A DNA stretch of 35,402 bases from an uncultured Lachnospiraceae bacterium (GCA_949051815.1 CARQVR010000030.1:1-35402); one strand, 5' to 3'. Positions 1 to 8,685 are shown, numbered from the stretch's first letter. Program-made: numbers and translations. Notes: generated by a model from the letters alone, not told the origin.

Positions 1-90
1 CTTCGTCTCTTTGGAATCTTTTCAGGGTTGCATTACTGTTTATTTGTCAAGGTGCCCTGAGGCTGGTCCGCCGAACCTGACCTCCTGGTA

Positions 91-152
91 AATCCCTTCG
101 GGATTCATCGCAGTTTCGCCTCGCGAAACCATTTCAGAATGCTTCGCATTCT
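91..152 (-). repeat. Three consecutive hairpins in leftward leader
   Basis: Three perfect inverted repeats with 3-base loops follow each other: AATCCC-TTC-GGGATT (91-105), GTTTCGC-CTC-GCGAAAC (113-129) and AGAATGC-TTC-GCATTCT (136-152). They lie in the predicted transcript of the promoter at 200-228. The rest of 1-190 has no convincing reading frame. The cluster may be a structured rRNA leader or a dispersed repeat; the sequence alone does not decide. Confidence 0.6.
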
Positions 153-199
153 TCTGTGTGTCATCCTGCTTTCAAGTATTTCCCGCAGGCGACTTTTGT

Positions 200-228
200 A
201 TAATAGCAGAAGAATAATTGGATGTCAA
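200..228 (-). promoter_or_regulatory. Strong leftward promoter with A-tract upstream region
   Basis: On the minus strand, TTGACA (228-223) and TATTAT (205-200) are separated by exactly 17 bases. Immediately upstream (about 229-280) lies a run of A-tracts on the minus strand, which resembles the UP element of very strong promoters such as those of rRNA operons. Transcription would start near 193 and leave the window at its left edge through a structured leader. The hexamers and spacing are seen directly; the rRNA-operon reading is inference. Confidence 0.65.
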
Positions 229-282
229 CGGGTTTTTAGGAATTTTTTTGAAATTTTTTTTGAAACCCTTTTTTTGAGGAAA

Positions 283-684
283 TCAAAGCACATAAATTCC
301 GAAATGAGCCAGCGCCTTGTATGAAAAATATGCAAGCAGGACAGCTTCTGCTGCGCCCATTACCGCACCCAATACTTTGTTAATACCACTTACTATAGAA
401 ATACTTCCGACCGCCAGCAGCGGTGCAAAGACCAGACGGCACAGTTTGAAAAGGATGCCAAGCAGAACCAGCGCAATAATACATGCCGTCAGAATGTGCG
501 TGGATTTGCTCAGAGCGCTGGTAACTGCAAGAAAAACCAACGCCACACACGCCAGAGAAATCACGCCCGACAGAAGGTTGACAATTTCCTGCATCATGCC
601 GCAGGCATACCCTTCCCGCATTCTCCATATAAATAGCAAAAGCACAACCGCCAAAAAGGCAGACATAACCAATTCCTGTTTCAT
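283..684 (-). CDS. CvpA-family membrane protein
   Basis: Small integral membrane protein of about 133 residues, resembling the CvpA/colicin V production family. It has a short N-terminus and four hydrophobic segments, with the family-typical arrangement of a Gly-containing loop followed by a second helix (GMMQEIVNLLSGVISL). The ATG at 684 is preferred because AGGT lies 10 bases upstream. A GTG at 711 would add nine residues but has no clear ribosome binding site. It lies downstream of the DUF5711-like gene on the same strand, with a 155-base gap, and is probably cotranscribed with it. The family role in Firmicutes is not firmly known. The family call rests on topology and general resemblance. 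Confidence 0.7.
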   Translation of the reverse strand: MKQELVMSAFLAVVLLLFIWRMREGYACGMMQEIVNLLSGVISLACVALVFLAVTSALSKSTHILTACIIALVLLGILFKLCRLVFAPLLAVGSISIVSGINKVLGAVMGAAEAVLLAYFSYKALAHFGIYVL

Positions 685-839
685 CGCAATTTTAACCTGA
701 TTTATCTCCACTGGAAGCTGTTCAATATTTCACAGCCCTGATGCAAAATCCTTTTCAGGCGATCTGTCACCACGGGATTTTACACATCCATCATGTTCTC
801 ACGGTCCCGGCAGTACACGCTTCGACCTGTATCTGGCAG

Positions 840-2048
840 TTATCTCAACTCTATCGTATCAATGGAATCCGGCGTTACCACCATATAGGTGTATGACGCG
901 CTCTGGGGTATCAGCATCAACGCCGTCTTGTTAAATTTTCCGGCGTATTTCTCTGCCCCTTTGCTGTTATAAATCTGACAGTCCGATTCATTATAAATGA
1001 TTATCTGATCCTCATGGAACAAAACATCCCTGCATTCTATATCATACTCAATGGAGCATACAAAATTACCCGACTTGTGGTACACGTCGAGCCGGTATCT
1101 GCTGCCGCTCTCCCTGCTGTTAAAGACAAGCCCCACATACTCGCTGCCGTAATAAACACCGCGCACTTCTTCGTCCAGCAGTTTCTCCGCTATGCTGACA
1201 GGCTTCTGCGCACCGCCGAAAAACATAATCCGGTCGTCGGACACCGCAAAGAGAGAGCGGTTATCAAGGAAACGCGCAAACGGCACCACCGTATCTATGT
1301 AATCATAGCCGCTCACATAATTGTCCGTATTGTTCTGCCCCACTGCGCCAAAGTTATAAAAAGCCACGCTGGACTTCATATGTCCGCTGTCCACATACAG
1401 ATACGAAACACACACAAGCTCTCCGCTCGGTGAAATAGATACCTCCGCCGGATAGCCGCTTTCCTTCATCGTCGTCCGGAAGCGTACCAGTTCCTTCCCC
1501 TTCGCATCATACAGACAAATTAAAGTGACATTTGTGTCATCCAGTACCGCCGCAACCACACCGCCCGCAGACACGCAAAAGTCACGTACCGGCCGGTTGG
1601 TCGTGATATTACCCAGCACGGATTCCGTGTTCATCACGTAAATCTGCCTGCCATTATAATCTCCGACCGCCACCACGTTCTGATTGATATCCACCATGGG
1701 ATTCTGCATTTCAAAGGTCTGATTCCACACCGCATTGCCCTTGGTGTCCATGCAGCTTATTCCGTCCTTACTATAGGTAAGAAGATGTGACGCAAAGGGC
1801 ATCATCTGCGCATCGGACGGAATCCTGATCTCCACGTTGGAAAGCTCCACGCTCTCCGTATAAACCTTGTTCTGCCATTGTATAAAAGCTACCGCGCCTA
1901 AAGCGGCAAGCAGCATCAGTACGAGAGTCACTCTGTAAAACACGGTAAATTTATGGCTCTTGATCTTTTCCCGATAGCTGATTCTGGGCGGCTTCTGTTC
2001 CTTATCCCGCTTCTCTTTTTTTCTGAAATATTCTCTGATATTTGCCAT
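840..2048 (-). CDS. DUF5711-like single-pass membrane protein with beta-propeller-like domain
   Basis: 402 residues. A basic cytoplasmic N-terminus (about 1-34) is followed by one transmembrane helix (about 36-57) and a large extracytoplasmic region. The repeating short beta-strand pattern (blades such as YSKDGISCMDTKGNAVW) looks like a PQQ/WD-type propeller. This matches what I know of DUF5711 proteins of Clostridia; the function is unknown. The start is the ATG at 2048, with AAGGA 8 bases upstream; the longer frame to 2099 would need a TTG and was rejected. A promoter with an extended -10 sits at 2151-2179. The CvpA-like gene follows downstream, so the two may form one membrane-protein transcript. 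Confidence 0.7.
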   Translation of the reverse strand: MANIREYFRKKEKRDKEQKPPRISYREKIKSHKFTVFYRVTLVLMLLAALGAVAFIQWQNKVYTESVELSNVEIRIPSDAQMMPFASHLLTYSKDGISCMDTKGNAVWNQTFEMQNPMVDINQNVVAVGDYNGRQIYVMNTESVLGNITTNRPVRDFCVSAGGVVAAVLDDTNVTLICLYDAKGKELVRFRTTMKESGYPAEVSISPSGELVCVSYLYVDSGHMKSSVAFYNFGAVGQNNTDNYVSGYDYIDTVVPFARFLDNRSLFAVSDDRIMFFGGAQKPVSIAEKLLDEEVRGVYYGSEYVGLVFNSRESGSRYRLDVYHKSGNFVCSIEYDIECRDVLFHEDQIIIYNESDCQIYNSKGAEKYAGKFNKTALMLIPQSASYTYMVVTPDSIDTIELR

Positions 2049-2150
2049 CTGCCGTATCCTTAAATTCCGGTTGCCGCATTCCGGATCATTTGTCAGCAAG
2101 CTGCCTCTTGTCCGTCCTGCGGCTTCGCACCGCTCATTGCCAACGCGTAC

Positions 2151-2179
2151 ATTATACCACAGCCTTACTTACTTTTCTA
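2151..2179 (-). promoter_or_regulatory. Extended -10 promoter for the DUF5711-like gene
   Basis: On the minus strand, TAGAAA (2179-2174), a 17-base spacer and TATAAT (2156-2151). TG sits one base before the -10, giving the extended form TGGTATAAT. It overlaps the stop codon of the LysM gene and gives a leader of about 95 bases before the ATG at 2048. Confidence 0.55.
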
Positions 2180-3406
2180 CGGCAGGATTATTCTTTGCCC
2201 TGAGCGGATTTTATCGGGATCCGAAATCTGGTTCAGTTCACAAATTTTTTCTACGCGGGAGTTATTCCCATAAATTTTCTGGCTGATTGTATAAAGCGTG
2301 TCCCCCTGTTCCACCTCGTAATATCTGGTTATGCTTCTGGAAAGCGCTTCCTCATTTTCCTCTTCGCTCTGTTCCTCCGGCTCGTTCTCCTCTTCCTTCT
2401 CATCCCCGGCTACGTCAGAAGAAACCTGCTCCTTCTGCTGTGTGTCGTCTGCGTCTTCTGCCTTATCCGATCCGGATTCCTGCCCGAAATTCTGATCGCC
2501 CGTTTCACCGGAATTGCCCTGTACGGATTTCAAGACCCCCTCTGTCTGTCCCTCCTCACCTGCGGGCGGTTTCTCTCCGGGATCCGTATCTTGCGCACTC
2601 TCTTTCTCCGTCTCTCCGGAATCTCCATCTTCCATCCGTTCTTCCGCTCTCCCATCGGCCTCCGGCTCTTTTGTCGCCTCGTCACCCTGCTGTTCCTTTC
2701 CGGGTGCACCGGTCTCTCTCTCAATCAGAATCTCCTTATCACCTGCCGACTCCCTCGCCAGATCCTCCGCGCCATCGGCGTCCGCATCCTGAACCGTCTC
2801 TCCTGCCTCCTGATTTTCTATGGCAAAGAAAACCTCCTTCGCCGACCGGTTCAGTTCTTCCATCTTATCATAACTATCGGTAGAAGTTATGACTATCGCC
2901 ACAAGCACCACCAGAATCAGACATAGCTGCACGGACATAGCCCCATGCGCCGTGCGTTTTTTCTCTTCCTTCGGAAACAGCGCCGGAACAGACAGCCTCT
3001 CCTGTTCATCGCTTTTTTCCGCCATCCGTTTCTTTCCCGCACTGCCTGTCCATTCCAAGAGGTAATTCTGCATCGCCTCATTATTATCATAAAAAATCTG
3101 AAAACCGGTTGTCCTGCATTCGCCGTCCGGTTCACGCACGAGAAAAACCGGTCCTGCCTGCGTAAGGCGGCACACCAGTTCGGGAATCGGCTCATATGCC
3201 GCAAATGCCGGGATCTCTTTATCGCGCCCCGCTCCGTAAACATACAGCTTCCTGCCGTTCTCCTGACGGGATCCGTAGAAATAAATCTCGGACAGTTCCA
3301 GCGAGTCCGCCTCACGTCTTAAATAGGACAGGACATATTCTTCCACATAAATATGATACTTTTTCTTTCTCTCTTCTCTCCCAACAACTGCCGACCCGGA
3401 TTCCAT
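2177..3406 (-). CDS. LysM-domain single-pass membrane protein with long acidic linker
   Basis: 409 residues. The N-terminal 150 or so residues form a soluble, probably cytoplasmic domain that I do not recognise. A transmembrane helix follows at about 157-174. Next comes a low-complexity linker of about 160 residues, rich in Glu, Asp, Gly and Gln (about 196-355). The C-terminus is a LysM module (about 361-409, from YYEVEQGDTLYTISQKIYG to GQRIILP), which binds N-acetylglucosamine in peptidoglycan. The inferred topology puts the N-domain inside and LysM in the wall, so it could link wall and cytoplasm. Start: ATG at 3406 with an AGGGGG ribosome binding site 5 bases away. It stands upstream of the DUF5711/CvpA pair. 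Confidence 0.85.
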   Translation of the reverse strand: MESGSAVVGREERKKKYHIYVEEYVLSYLRREADSLELSEIYFYGSRQENGRKLYVYGAGRDKEIPAFAAYEPIPELVCRLTQAGPVFLVREPDGECRTTGFQIFYDNNEAMQNYLLEWTGSAGKKRMAEKSDEQERLSVPALFPKEEKKRTAHGAMSVQLCLILVVLVAIVITSTDSYDKMEELNRSAKEVFFAIENQEAGETVQDADADGAEDLARESAGDKEILIERETGAPGKEQQGDEATKEPEADGRAEERMEDGDSGETEKESAQDTDPGEKPPAGEEGQTEGVLKSVQGNSGETGDQNFGQESGSDKAEDADDTQQKEQVSSDVAGDEKEEENEPEEQSEEENEEALSRSITRYYEVEQGDTLYTISQKIYGNNSRVEKICELNQISDPDKIRSGQRIILP

Positions 3407-3668
3407 CTTTTCCCCCTGCGCCTGTTATTTGTCTTCTTTTGTGGCGAGTATACCATATCTTCCCCGCGAAAGATGGCGTAAAGCGCGGCAACTGACAGGA
3501 TAGCTTGCATGTATGCATAAATTCGCTCTCCGCCGCATATAAACAGGCCGGAAGCGCTCAATATATAAGCACAAATGCCGCCACGTATGCTACATGACGG
3601 CATTTAATCTTCTGTTTTTTATCTGTTTTTATTTCAGCCAATATCAGGTCCGGAATGCGCACCCGATT
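3407..3668. other. Intergenic region between galM and the LysM gene
   Basis: No supported gene. It contains the inverted repeat at 3573-3605 and a weak candidate -10 (TATACT on the minus strand, 3452-3447) for the LysM gene without a good -35. The short reading frames here have no ribosome binding sites. Confidence 0.5.
3573..3605 (-). terminator. Candidate terminator downstream of galM
   Basis: Inverted repeat AAATGCCG (3573-3580) and CGGCATTT (3598-3605) with a 17-base loop, 64 bases past the galM stop. On the minus strand it is followed by TTTGTGCTTATATATT, only moderately U-rich. It could end the dnaX-to-galM transcript. A U-rich stretch is also present on the plus strand, so the direction is uncertain. 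Confidence 0.4.
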
Positions 3669-4709
3669 TTAAACAAACTGGTAAATCGTCTCCGCTTCAT
3701 AATCCTTTCCCGGCCCGAACACAGCCTGCGGGAAATTGGAATGATGGATGTTGTCGGGGAAATAATGGGTTTCCAGACAGAATCCCGTGCGGGGCACGTA
3801 TCGTACACCGCCCTTTCCGCTCTGCTCTGCGATACAATTTCCGGCGTAGAACTGCATACCCGGCAGATTGGTAAACACTTTCATTCTGCGTCCGCTCTCC
3901 GCGTCATCGGCTTCCGCGGCCTCCCGCATAGTACCATCGGCTCCGTCGATCACAAAGTTATGGTCATAACCCTGCACCAGTTTAAGCTGTTCGTAATCCG
4001 CACTGATCTCCGCGCCGATCCGCTTCCTTTCTGTAAAGTCCAAAGGCGTACCTGCCACCGGCGCAATCTCTCCTGTGGGGATCGCTCCCGGAAGCACCGG
4101 CGTAAAATTAGCGGCATGCAGGCGCAGAAATTGTCCCTCTATACTGCCGGAGTCGTGCCCCGCCAGATTAAAGTAGGTATGATTCGTCAGATTGAGCAGC
4201 GTTTCCATATCGGAAGTCGCATGATATTTAAGTTTCAGCTCATTATCATCCGTAAGCGTATAAGTCATGGTAATCTTTTTATTGCCCGGAAAACCCAGAT
4301 CGCCGTCTTTCCCCTCAATCGTAAGTTTCAGGCTGTCTCCGTCCTCCTCAGACACCCAAAGGCCTTTCTGATAACCGCCATCCATATCGCTGTGCAGGTT
4401 GTTCGGCCCGTCGTTCACCGGCAGATGATACTCTTTTCCGTTTAACGTAAAGGCTGCACCGCCGACGCGGTTCGCGTTAGGCCCTATGGTCACACCAAAA
4501 AAACTGGGATTGGAAAAATAATCTTCCGCTTTGTCAAATCCCAAAACCACATCCGCAAACTCTCCCTTTTTATCCGGTACCATAAGGCTCACCACCGCTG
4601 CTCCAAAATTCGTGATCTTTGCCTCCAGACCGTTTTTATTTTTCAGGGTAAACAGATAAATCTCCTCACCCGACTTCGTTGTCCCGAATTTCTCTTTTAC
4701 AATCCCCAC
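3669..4709 (-). CDS. galM: Aldose 1-epimerase (galactose mutarotase)
   Basis: Interconverts the alpha and beta anomers of aldoses such as galactose and glucose, in the cytoplasm. 346 residues, the usual family length. Family residues are visible: Arg81 in GPNANRV, His106 in NNLHSD, catalytic His177 in TNHTYFN, substrate-binding Asp249 in GYDHNF and catalytic Glu313 in CLETH. Two GTG codons compete for the start. The first (4718) directly abuts the AAAGGAGG site with no spacing; the second (4709) has it 9 bases upstream, so 4709 is chosen. It lies 44 bases downstream of recR on the same strand, so it is probably the last gene of the dnaX-ybaB-recR transcript, although its function is unrelated to recombination. 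Confidence 0.9.
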   Translation of the reverse strand: MGIVKEKFGTTKSGEEIYLFTLKNKNGLEAKITNFGAAVVSLMVPDKKGEFADVVLGFDKAEDYFSNPSFFGVTIGPNANRVGGAAFTLNGKEYHLPVNDGPNNLHSDMDGGYQKGLWVSEEDGDSLKLTIEGKDGDLGFPGNKKITMTYTLTDDNELKLKYHATSDMETLLNLTNHTYFNLAGHDSGSIEGQFLRLHAANFTPVLPGAIPTGEIAPVAGTPLDFTERKRIGAEISADYEQLKLVQGYDHNFVIDGADGTMREAAEADDAESGRRMKVFTNLPGMQFYAGNCIAEQSGKGGVRYVPRTGFCLETHYFPDNIHHSNFPQAVFGPGKDYEAETIYQFV

Positions 4710-4753
4710 TTCCCTCACCCTCCTTTATCTATTGTTCCGGCCGCCAAAAAGCG

Positions 4754-5350
4754 TCACAGCTCCACCCGGCCCTCCAGCGCCCGCAAAAGCGTCACTTCGT
4801 CGATATACTCCAGATCGCCTCCCACCGGCACACCGCTGGCTATTCTGGTTACCTTAATGCCCGTAGGCTTGATCAGCTTGCTGATATACATCGCCGTAGT
4901 CTCGCCCTCCAGACTGGAATTGGTCGCAATAATCACCTCTGTAACGTCGCCCTCCAGCCGTTTCATCAGCTCCTTGAGTCTGATATCTCCCGGTCCGATT
5001 CCCAGCATGGGAGATATCGCGCCGTGCAGCACATGATAAACGCCCGTATATTTTCCCGTTTTTTCATAAGCCGCCAGATCTCTCGCGTTCTCCACCACCA
5101 TAATGACACTGTGATCTCTGCGTGTATTCGCGCAGACCGGGCAAATCTCCTTGTCCGTCAGAGTAAAACACTCCTGACAGTAACGGACATTTTCTTTGGC
5201 CTCCACAATCGTCCTCGCAAGACGTTCCACCCGCGACTGTGGCATATTAATCAGGTGAAAAGCAAGGCGCTGCGCCGATTTATGTCCGATCCCCGGCAGC
5301 CCCGCCAACTCCTCTATCAATTTATTGATATGTCCGCTGTAAAGTTCCAT
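4754..5350 (-). CDS. recR: Recombination mediator protein RecR
   Basis: 198 residues, full length. RecR works with RecF and RecO to load RecA at gapped DNA. Visible domains in order: helix-hairpin-helix (LPGIGHKSAQRLAFHL, about 18-33), four-cysteine zinc finger (Cys58, Cys61, Cys70, Cys73), Toprim domain (about 80-175, with the Glu of VVENARD), and a C-terminal Walker-B-like stretch with GVPVGGDLEYIDEVTL. It follows ybaB by 53 bases in the widely conserved dnaX-ybaB-recR order. The ribosome binding site is weak. Confidence 0.95.
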   Translation of the reverse strand: MELYSGHINKLIEELAGLPGIGHKSAQRLAFHLINMPQSRVERLARTIVEAKENVRYCQECFTLTDKEICPVCANTRRDHSVIMVVENARDLAAYEKTGKYTGVYHVLHGAISPMLGIGPGDIRLKELMKRLEGDVTEVIIATNSSLEGETTAMYISKLIKPTGIKVTRIASGVPVGGDLEYIDEVTLLRALEGRVEL

Positions 5351-5403
5351 ATTTAAAAGAATTTCAACCTTTCGTCAGGACTTTGACTCATCTGCACGGC
5401 TAT

Positions 5404-5757
5404 TTAAAAGGGCAGACCTCCGCCAAGACCCAGCCCGCCGGTCATCTTATTCATCGCTTCGGAATTAGCCTCCTCCGCCATGCGCAGCGCCTCATTAGCC
5501 GCCGCCATCACCAGATCCTCAAGCATTTCAATATCGTCCGGATCCACTACCTCCCCGGAAAGCTTCACCTTTGTCACCTCGCGCTTACCCGTCACGGTAA
5601 CTTCCACCGCTCCGCCGCCTGCCTTGGCCGTAAACTCCTTTGTCTCAAGCTCTTTCTGACTCTCCTCCATCTGACGCTGCATTCTCTGCGCCTGCTTCAT
5701 CAGATTACTCATATTGCCCGGCATTCCGCCGCCCGGAAATCCGCCTCGTTTTGCCAT
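5404..5757 (-). CDS. YbaB/EbfC-family nucleoid-associated protein
   Basis: 117 residues. Members bind DNA as dimers and sit between dnaX and recR in most bacteria. The N-terminus is Gly-rich (FPGGGMPGNM), followed by a coiled-coil helix (MSNLMKQAQRMQRQMEESQKE), the conserved core GGGAVEVTVTGKREVTKVKL and a C-terminal helix, ending in a Gly-rich tail. The ATG at 5757 (MAKRGGFPG) fits the family and has AGGG/AAAGGA upstream; the frame open to 5790 would add an unlikely 11 residues. The gap to dnaX is 142 bases and holds only a small CCCC/GGGG hairpin. Confidence 0.93.
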   Translation of the reverse strand: MAKRGGFPGGGMPGNMSNLMKQAQRMQRQMEESQKELETKEFTAKAGGGAVEVTVTGKREVTKVKLSGEVVDPDDIEMLEDLVMAAANEALRMAEEANSEAMNKMTGGLGLGGGLPF

Positions 5758-5899
5758 TTTCCCTATTTTCCTTTCCTGTATTCCATACATTCCATATATA
5801 TGCGCGGAGAATGTCTTCTTTCAGGCATTCCCCCATGCGGGGTCTGGAAATTTTCCGCAAAGCAGCCTTTACTGCAAGTCACCGGAAATTCTTCCCGCT

Positions 5900-7465
5900 T
5901 TATTCCTCTTCTATCTCCATATGGATTAACCGGGACAAATCCACATAGCTCTGCTCAAAAGTTTCTCTGTCCTGCACCGCCTGTACCGTCACGTCAATCT
6001 CCCTGCCCGTCGTGTCCGCCAACAGCCGCTCCAGCAGTTCTTTATGACCTTCCTGACGCAAAAAATAGTCGGAGGCCAGACCATCCTCCACAACCACCAT
6101 CAGCCGGTTGTCTCCGCCCAGACTCAAACGCGCCTCTTTCAGATACTGCTTCATAGGCATATCCGCACTCTCCACAATATCCGGCCACCGGCTGACCGCC
6201 GCCTGTACATCTTCCGGAACTGCCTTCGGCAGAGGCGGACGCTCCTTAGCCGGAACGGACGCAGAAACACTTTCCCCTGCGCCTGCTCCCACAGCCGCCA
6301 CCGCCACAACACCGTTTTCCAACTGTTCCTCAATCACTCTGACCCGCTCGGCTACGGAACCAATATCCCGCTCCATGTCGGGTCTGCAAAGTTTAATAAG
6401 GGCAATCTCAATTAATATTCTCTTCTGCGGCGCATACTTAATCTGCCCGGAAAGCTCAGAGAAAATGCGGATATAACGCATCAGCGTCTCTGTCTCCAGC
6501 ATACCCGACTCTTCTTTCAGACGGAGCAGATTATCGGAAGACACATCTATGATATCTTCAATGTCGTCAGAGGACTGCAGCAGAAGAAGGTTTCTCAGAT
6601 ACCATGTAAAATCTGTCACAAACTGGGAAAGCTCCCGCCCCTGCATAACGATTTCTTCCAAAAGTCCGATACAGCCTGTTACCTCCCGGCCGATCACATG
6701 GCGCAGCAGCCTGCTGAATACCTCCGTATCCACCGCACCCAGCACATCGAGCGCTTTATCATAAGTCAGTTCCTGCCCGAAGTGAAAAGCAATACACTGG
6801 TCTAACAGACTCAGCGCGTCACGCATGGAACCGTCGGCAGTCTTCGCGATATAGCGAAGCGCCTTTTCTTCCACCTGCACCTGCTCCTGTTCCATCAGTT
6901 CCCGCAGCCTCTCCGCAATCGTCTCAATCGAAATCCTGCGGAAATCATAACGCTGGCAGCGGGAAAGAATGGTAATCGGTATCTTATGCACTTCTGTAGT
7001 CGCCAGTATAAAAATCACATAGGACGGCGGCTCTTCCAGCGTCTTTAACAGTGCGTTAAAAGCACCGATAGAAAGCATATGCACCTCGTCTATGATGTAG
7101 ACCTTAAACCGTCCCTCCGCCGGTGAATAGGACACCTCCTCCACGATCTCACGGATATTGTCCACACCGTTATTCGAGGCAGCGTCAATCTCAATCACAT
7201 TCATACTGACGCCCGCCGCAATCGCCTTACAGCTCGCGCATTCCCCGCAGGGGCTTCCCTCTACGGGATTTTCGCAGTTCACCGCCCGCGCAAATATTTT
7301 CGCTATGGAAGTCTTACCCGTACCTCTCGTTCCGCAGAACAGATACGCATGACCGATGCGGTCCGCCTTTATCTGATTCTGCAGAGTGGTAACAATATGC
7401 TCCTGCCCTTTCACGTCCTCGAAACGGCCCGGGCGGAACTTACGATACAGCGCTGTATATGACAT
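5900..7465 (-). CDS. dnaX: DNA polymerase III subunit gamma/tau
   Basis: Clamp-loader ATPase that loads the beta sliding clamp for replication. 521 residues. Visible motifs: N-terminal MSYTALYRKFRP, Walker A GTRGTGKT (45-52), zinc module Cys64, Cys73, Cys76, Cys79, Walker B YIIDEVHM (about 123-130) and the SRC sensor (168-170). The DNA polymerase III domain III (about 225-365) is followed by a variable Ala/Val-rich linker and a C-terminal domain. Start ATG with GGAG 9 bases upstream. No A-rich slippage site for a programmed gamma frameshift was seen. It is 78 bases downstream of pfkA and heads the dnaX-ybaB-recR group. Confidence 0.96.
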   Translation of the reverse strand: MSYTALYRKFRPGRFEDVKGQEHIVTTLQNQIKADRIGHAYLFCGTRGTGKTSIAKIFARAVNCENPVEGSPCGECASCKAIAAGVSMNVIEIDAASNNGVDNIREIVEEVSYSPAEGRFKVYIIDEVHMLSIGAFNALLKTLEEPPSYVIFILATTEVHKIPITILSRCQRYDFRRISIETIAERLRELMEQEQVQVEEKALRYIAKTADGSMRDALSLLDQCIAFHFGQELTYDKALDVLGAVDTEVFSRLLRHVIGREVTGCIGLLEEIVMQGRELSQFVTDFTWYLRNLLLLQSSDDIEDIIDVSSDNLLRLKEESGMLETETLMRYIRIFSELSGQIKYAPQKRILIEIALIKLCRPDMERDIGSVAERVRVIEEQLENGVVAVAAVGAGAGESVSASVPAKERPPLPKAVPEDVQAAVSRWPDIVESADMPMKQYLKEARLSLGGDNRLMVVVEDGLASDYFLRQEGHKELLERLLADTTGREIDVTVQAVQDRETFEQSYVDLSRLIHMEIEEE

Positions 7466-7543
7466 AAAGTTAATCTCCGTTGCTGCTGTTTACGCCTTGA
7501 ACAAACCTGATTGCACCACAATCTGATATAGCGTTGACAGCGG

Positions 7544-8617
7544 CTAATCTCCGAAGCTGATACCCACCATCTTTGCCTCCTTAACAATGGTCGCATCAGG
7601 TGATACCATTTTCAGCTTGCCGGCCACTTCCTCAAGCGGCACTCTCACAATCTCTCTGTTCTTATACCCAACCATGAAACCGTACTCGCCCTGTAAAATC
7701 AGCTTGCCGGCTTCCGCACCAAGTCTGGTCGCAAACACTCTGTCATAAGGACAGGGGCTTCCTCCGCGCTGCGTATGTCCGGGAACCGTAACGCGCACAT
7801 CCATGCCTGTCTTTTTCATAATCTTATCCGCTATCTCATAGGAAACGGAAGGATAAGGATTGTTCTTCATCTTCTCCTTCAATTCCTTTTTGGAGAGCTT
7901 CGCATCCTCCTTGGAGATCGCGCCCTCCGCCACCGCCATAATGGTAAAGCGGGAACCTCTCGCCGCACGCGCGTTGATCGCCTTGACTACACTGTCAATA
8001 TCGTAGGGAATCTCCGGAATCAGAATGATATCCGCGCCGCCTGCGATACCGGCATTCAGCGTAAGCCATCCAACCTTATGTCCCATAACTTCCACGATAA
8101 AGATACGCCCATGGGAAGAAGCTGTGGTATGAATGCAGTCAATGCAGTCCGTGGCAATATTTACCGCGCTCTGGAAACCGAAAGTCATATCCGTTCCCCA
8201 CAAGTCATTGTCAATCGTCTTGGGCAGCGTAATGACATTAAGTCCCTCTTCGCGAAGCATATTCGCGGTCTTATGCGTACCGTTTCCGCCCAGAATTACC
8301 ATGCAGTCCAGTTTCAGCTTATGATAATTCTGCTTCATCGCCTCCACTTTATCCAGCCCGTTCTCATCAGGCTCCCGCATCAGTTTAAAAGGAGTTCTGG
8401 AACTGCCGAGAATGGTGCCGCCCTTCGTCAGAATGCCTGCGAAATCATGCCCCGTCAAAATCCGAAAATCCCCGTAAATCAATCCCTTATAGCCATCCAG
8501 AAAACCGTAAATCTCCACATCCTCGCTGCTACAGGAAAGGCACTTCACCACGCCTCTCATAGCAGCATTCAAAGCCTGACAATCCCCACCGCTGGTCAAC
8601 ATTCCGATTCTCTTCAT
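7544..8617 (-). CDS. pfkA: 6-phosphofructokinase
   Basis: Phosphorylates fructose 6-phosphate in glycolysis. 357 residues, a little longer than the E. coli enzyme. Visible motifs: N-terminal SGGD phosphate site (9-12), substrate loop PKTIDNDLWGTD (132-143), MGHKVG, and the C-terminal GHTQRGGSP. Compared with E. coli, the GGDG loop reads GGNG (110-113), so the Mg-ATP aspartate is replaced by Asn112. Gly113 is kept, which is ATP-type, while the position before TIDND is Lys133, a residue common in pyrophosphate-using and group III enzymes. The phosphoryl donor is therefore uncertain, with ATP more likely. AAGGAGG lies 7 bases from the ATG. It has its own promoter at 8744-8772. Confidence 0.93.
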   Translation of the reverse strand: MKRIGMLTSGGDCQALNAAMRGVVKCLSCSSEDVEIYGFLDGYKGLIYGDFRILTGHDFAGILTKGGTILGSSRTPFKLMREPDENGLDKVEAMKQNYHKLKLDCMVILGGNGTHKTANMLREEGLNVITLPKTIDNDLWGTDMTFGFQSAVNIATDCIDCIHTTASSHGRIFIVEVMGHKVGWLTLNAGIAGGADIILIPEIPYDIDSVVKAINARAARGSRFTIMAVAEGAISKEDAKLSKKELKEKMKNNPYPSVSYEIADKIMKKTGMDVRVTVPGHTQRGGSPCPYDRVFATRLGAEAGKLILQGEYGFMVGYKNREIVRVPLEEVAGKLKMVSPDATIVKEAKMVGISFGD

Positions 8618-8685
8618 CCCGCATCCTCCTTACTATACCCTTTACTCAAAATTTTTCTGGAAACGCCTTTTTCCGGCATTCTCCT

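Noticed and set aside
139..324. Plus-strand frame over the hairpin region
   Set aside because: It overlaps the inverted repeats and the A/T-tract promoter region and has no ribosome binding site; it is non-coding.
3594..4445. Plus-strand 283-residue frame
   Set aside because: Antisense shadow of galM, rich in His, Arg and Ile, with no ribosome binding site.
5900..6400. Programmed frameshift giving a short gamma form of dnaX
   Set aside because: No A-rich slippage heptamer with a following hairpin was found in the gene.
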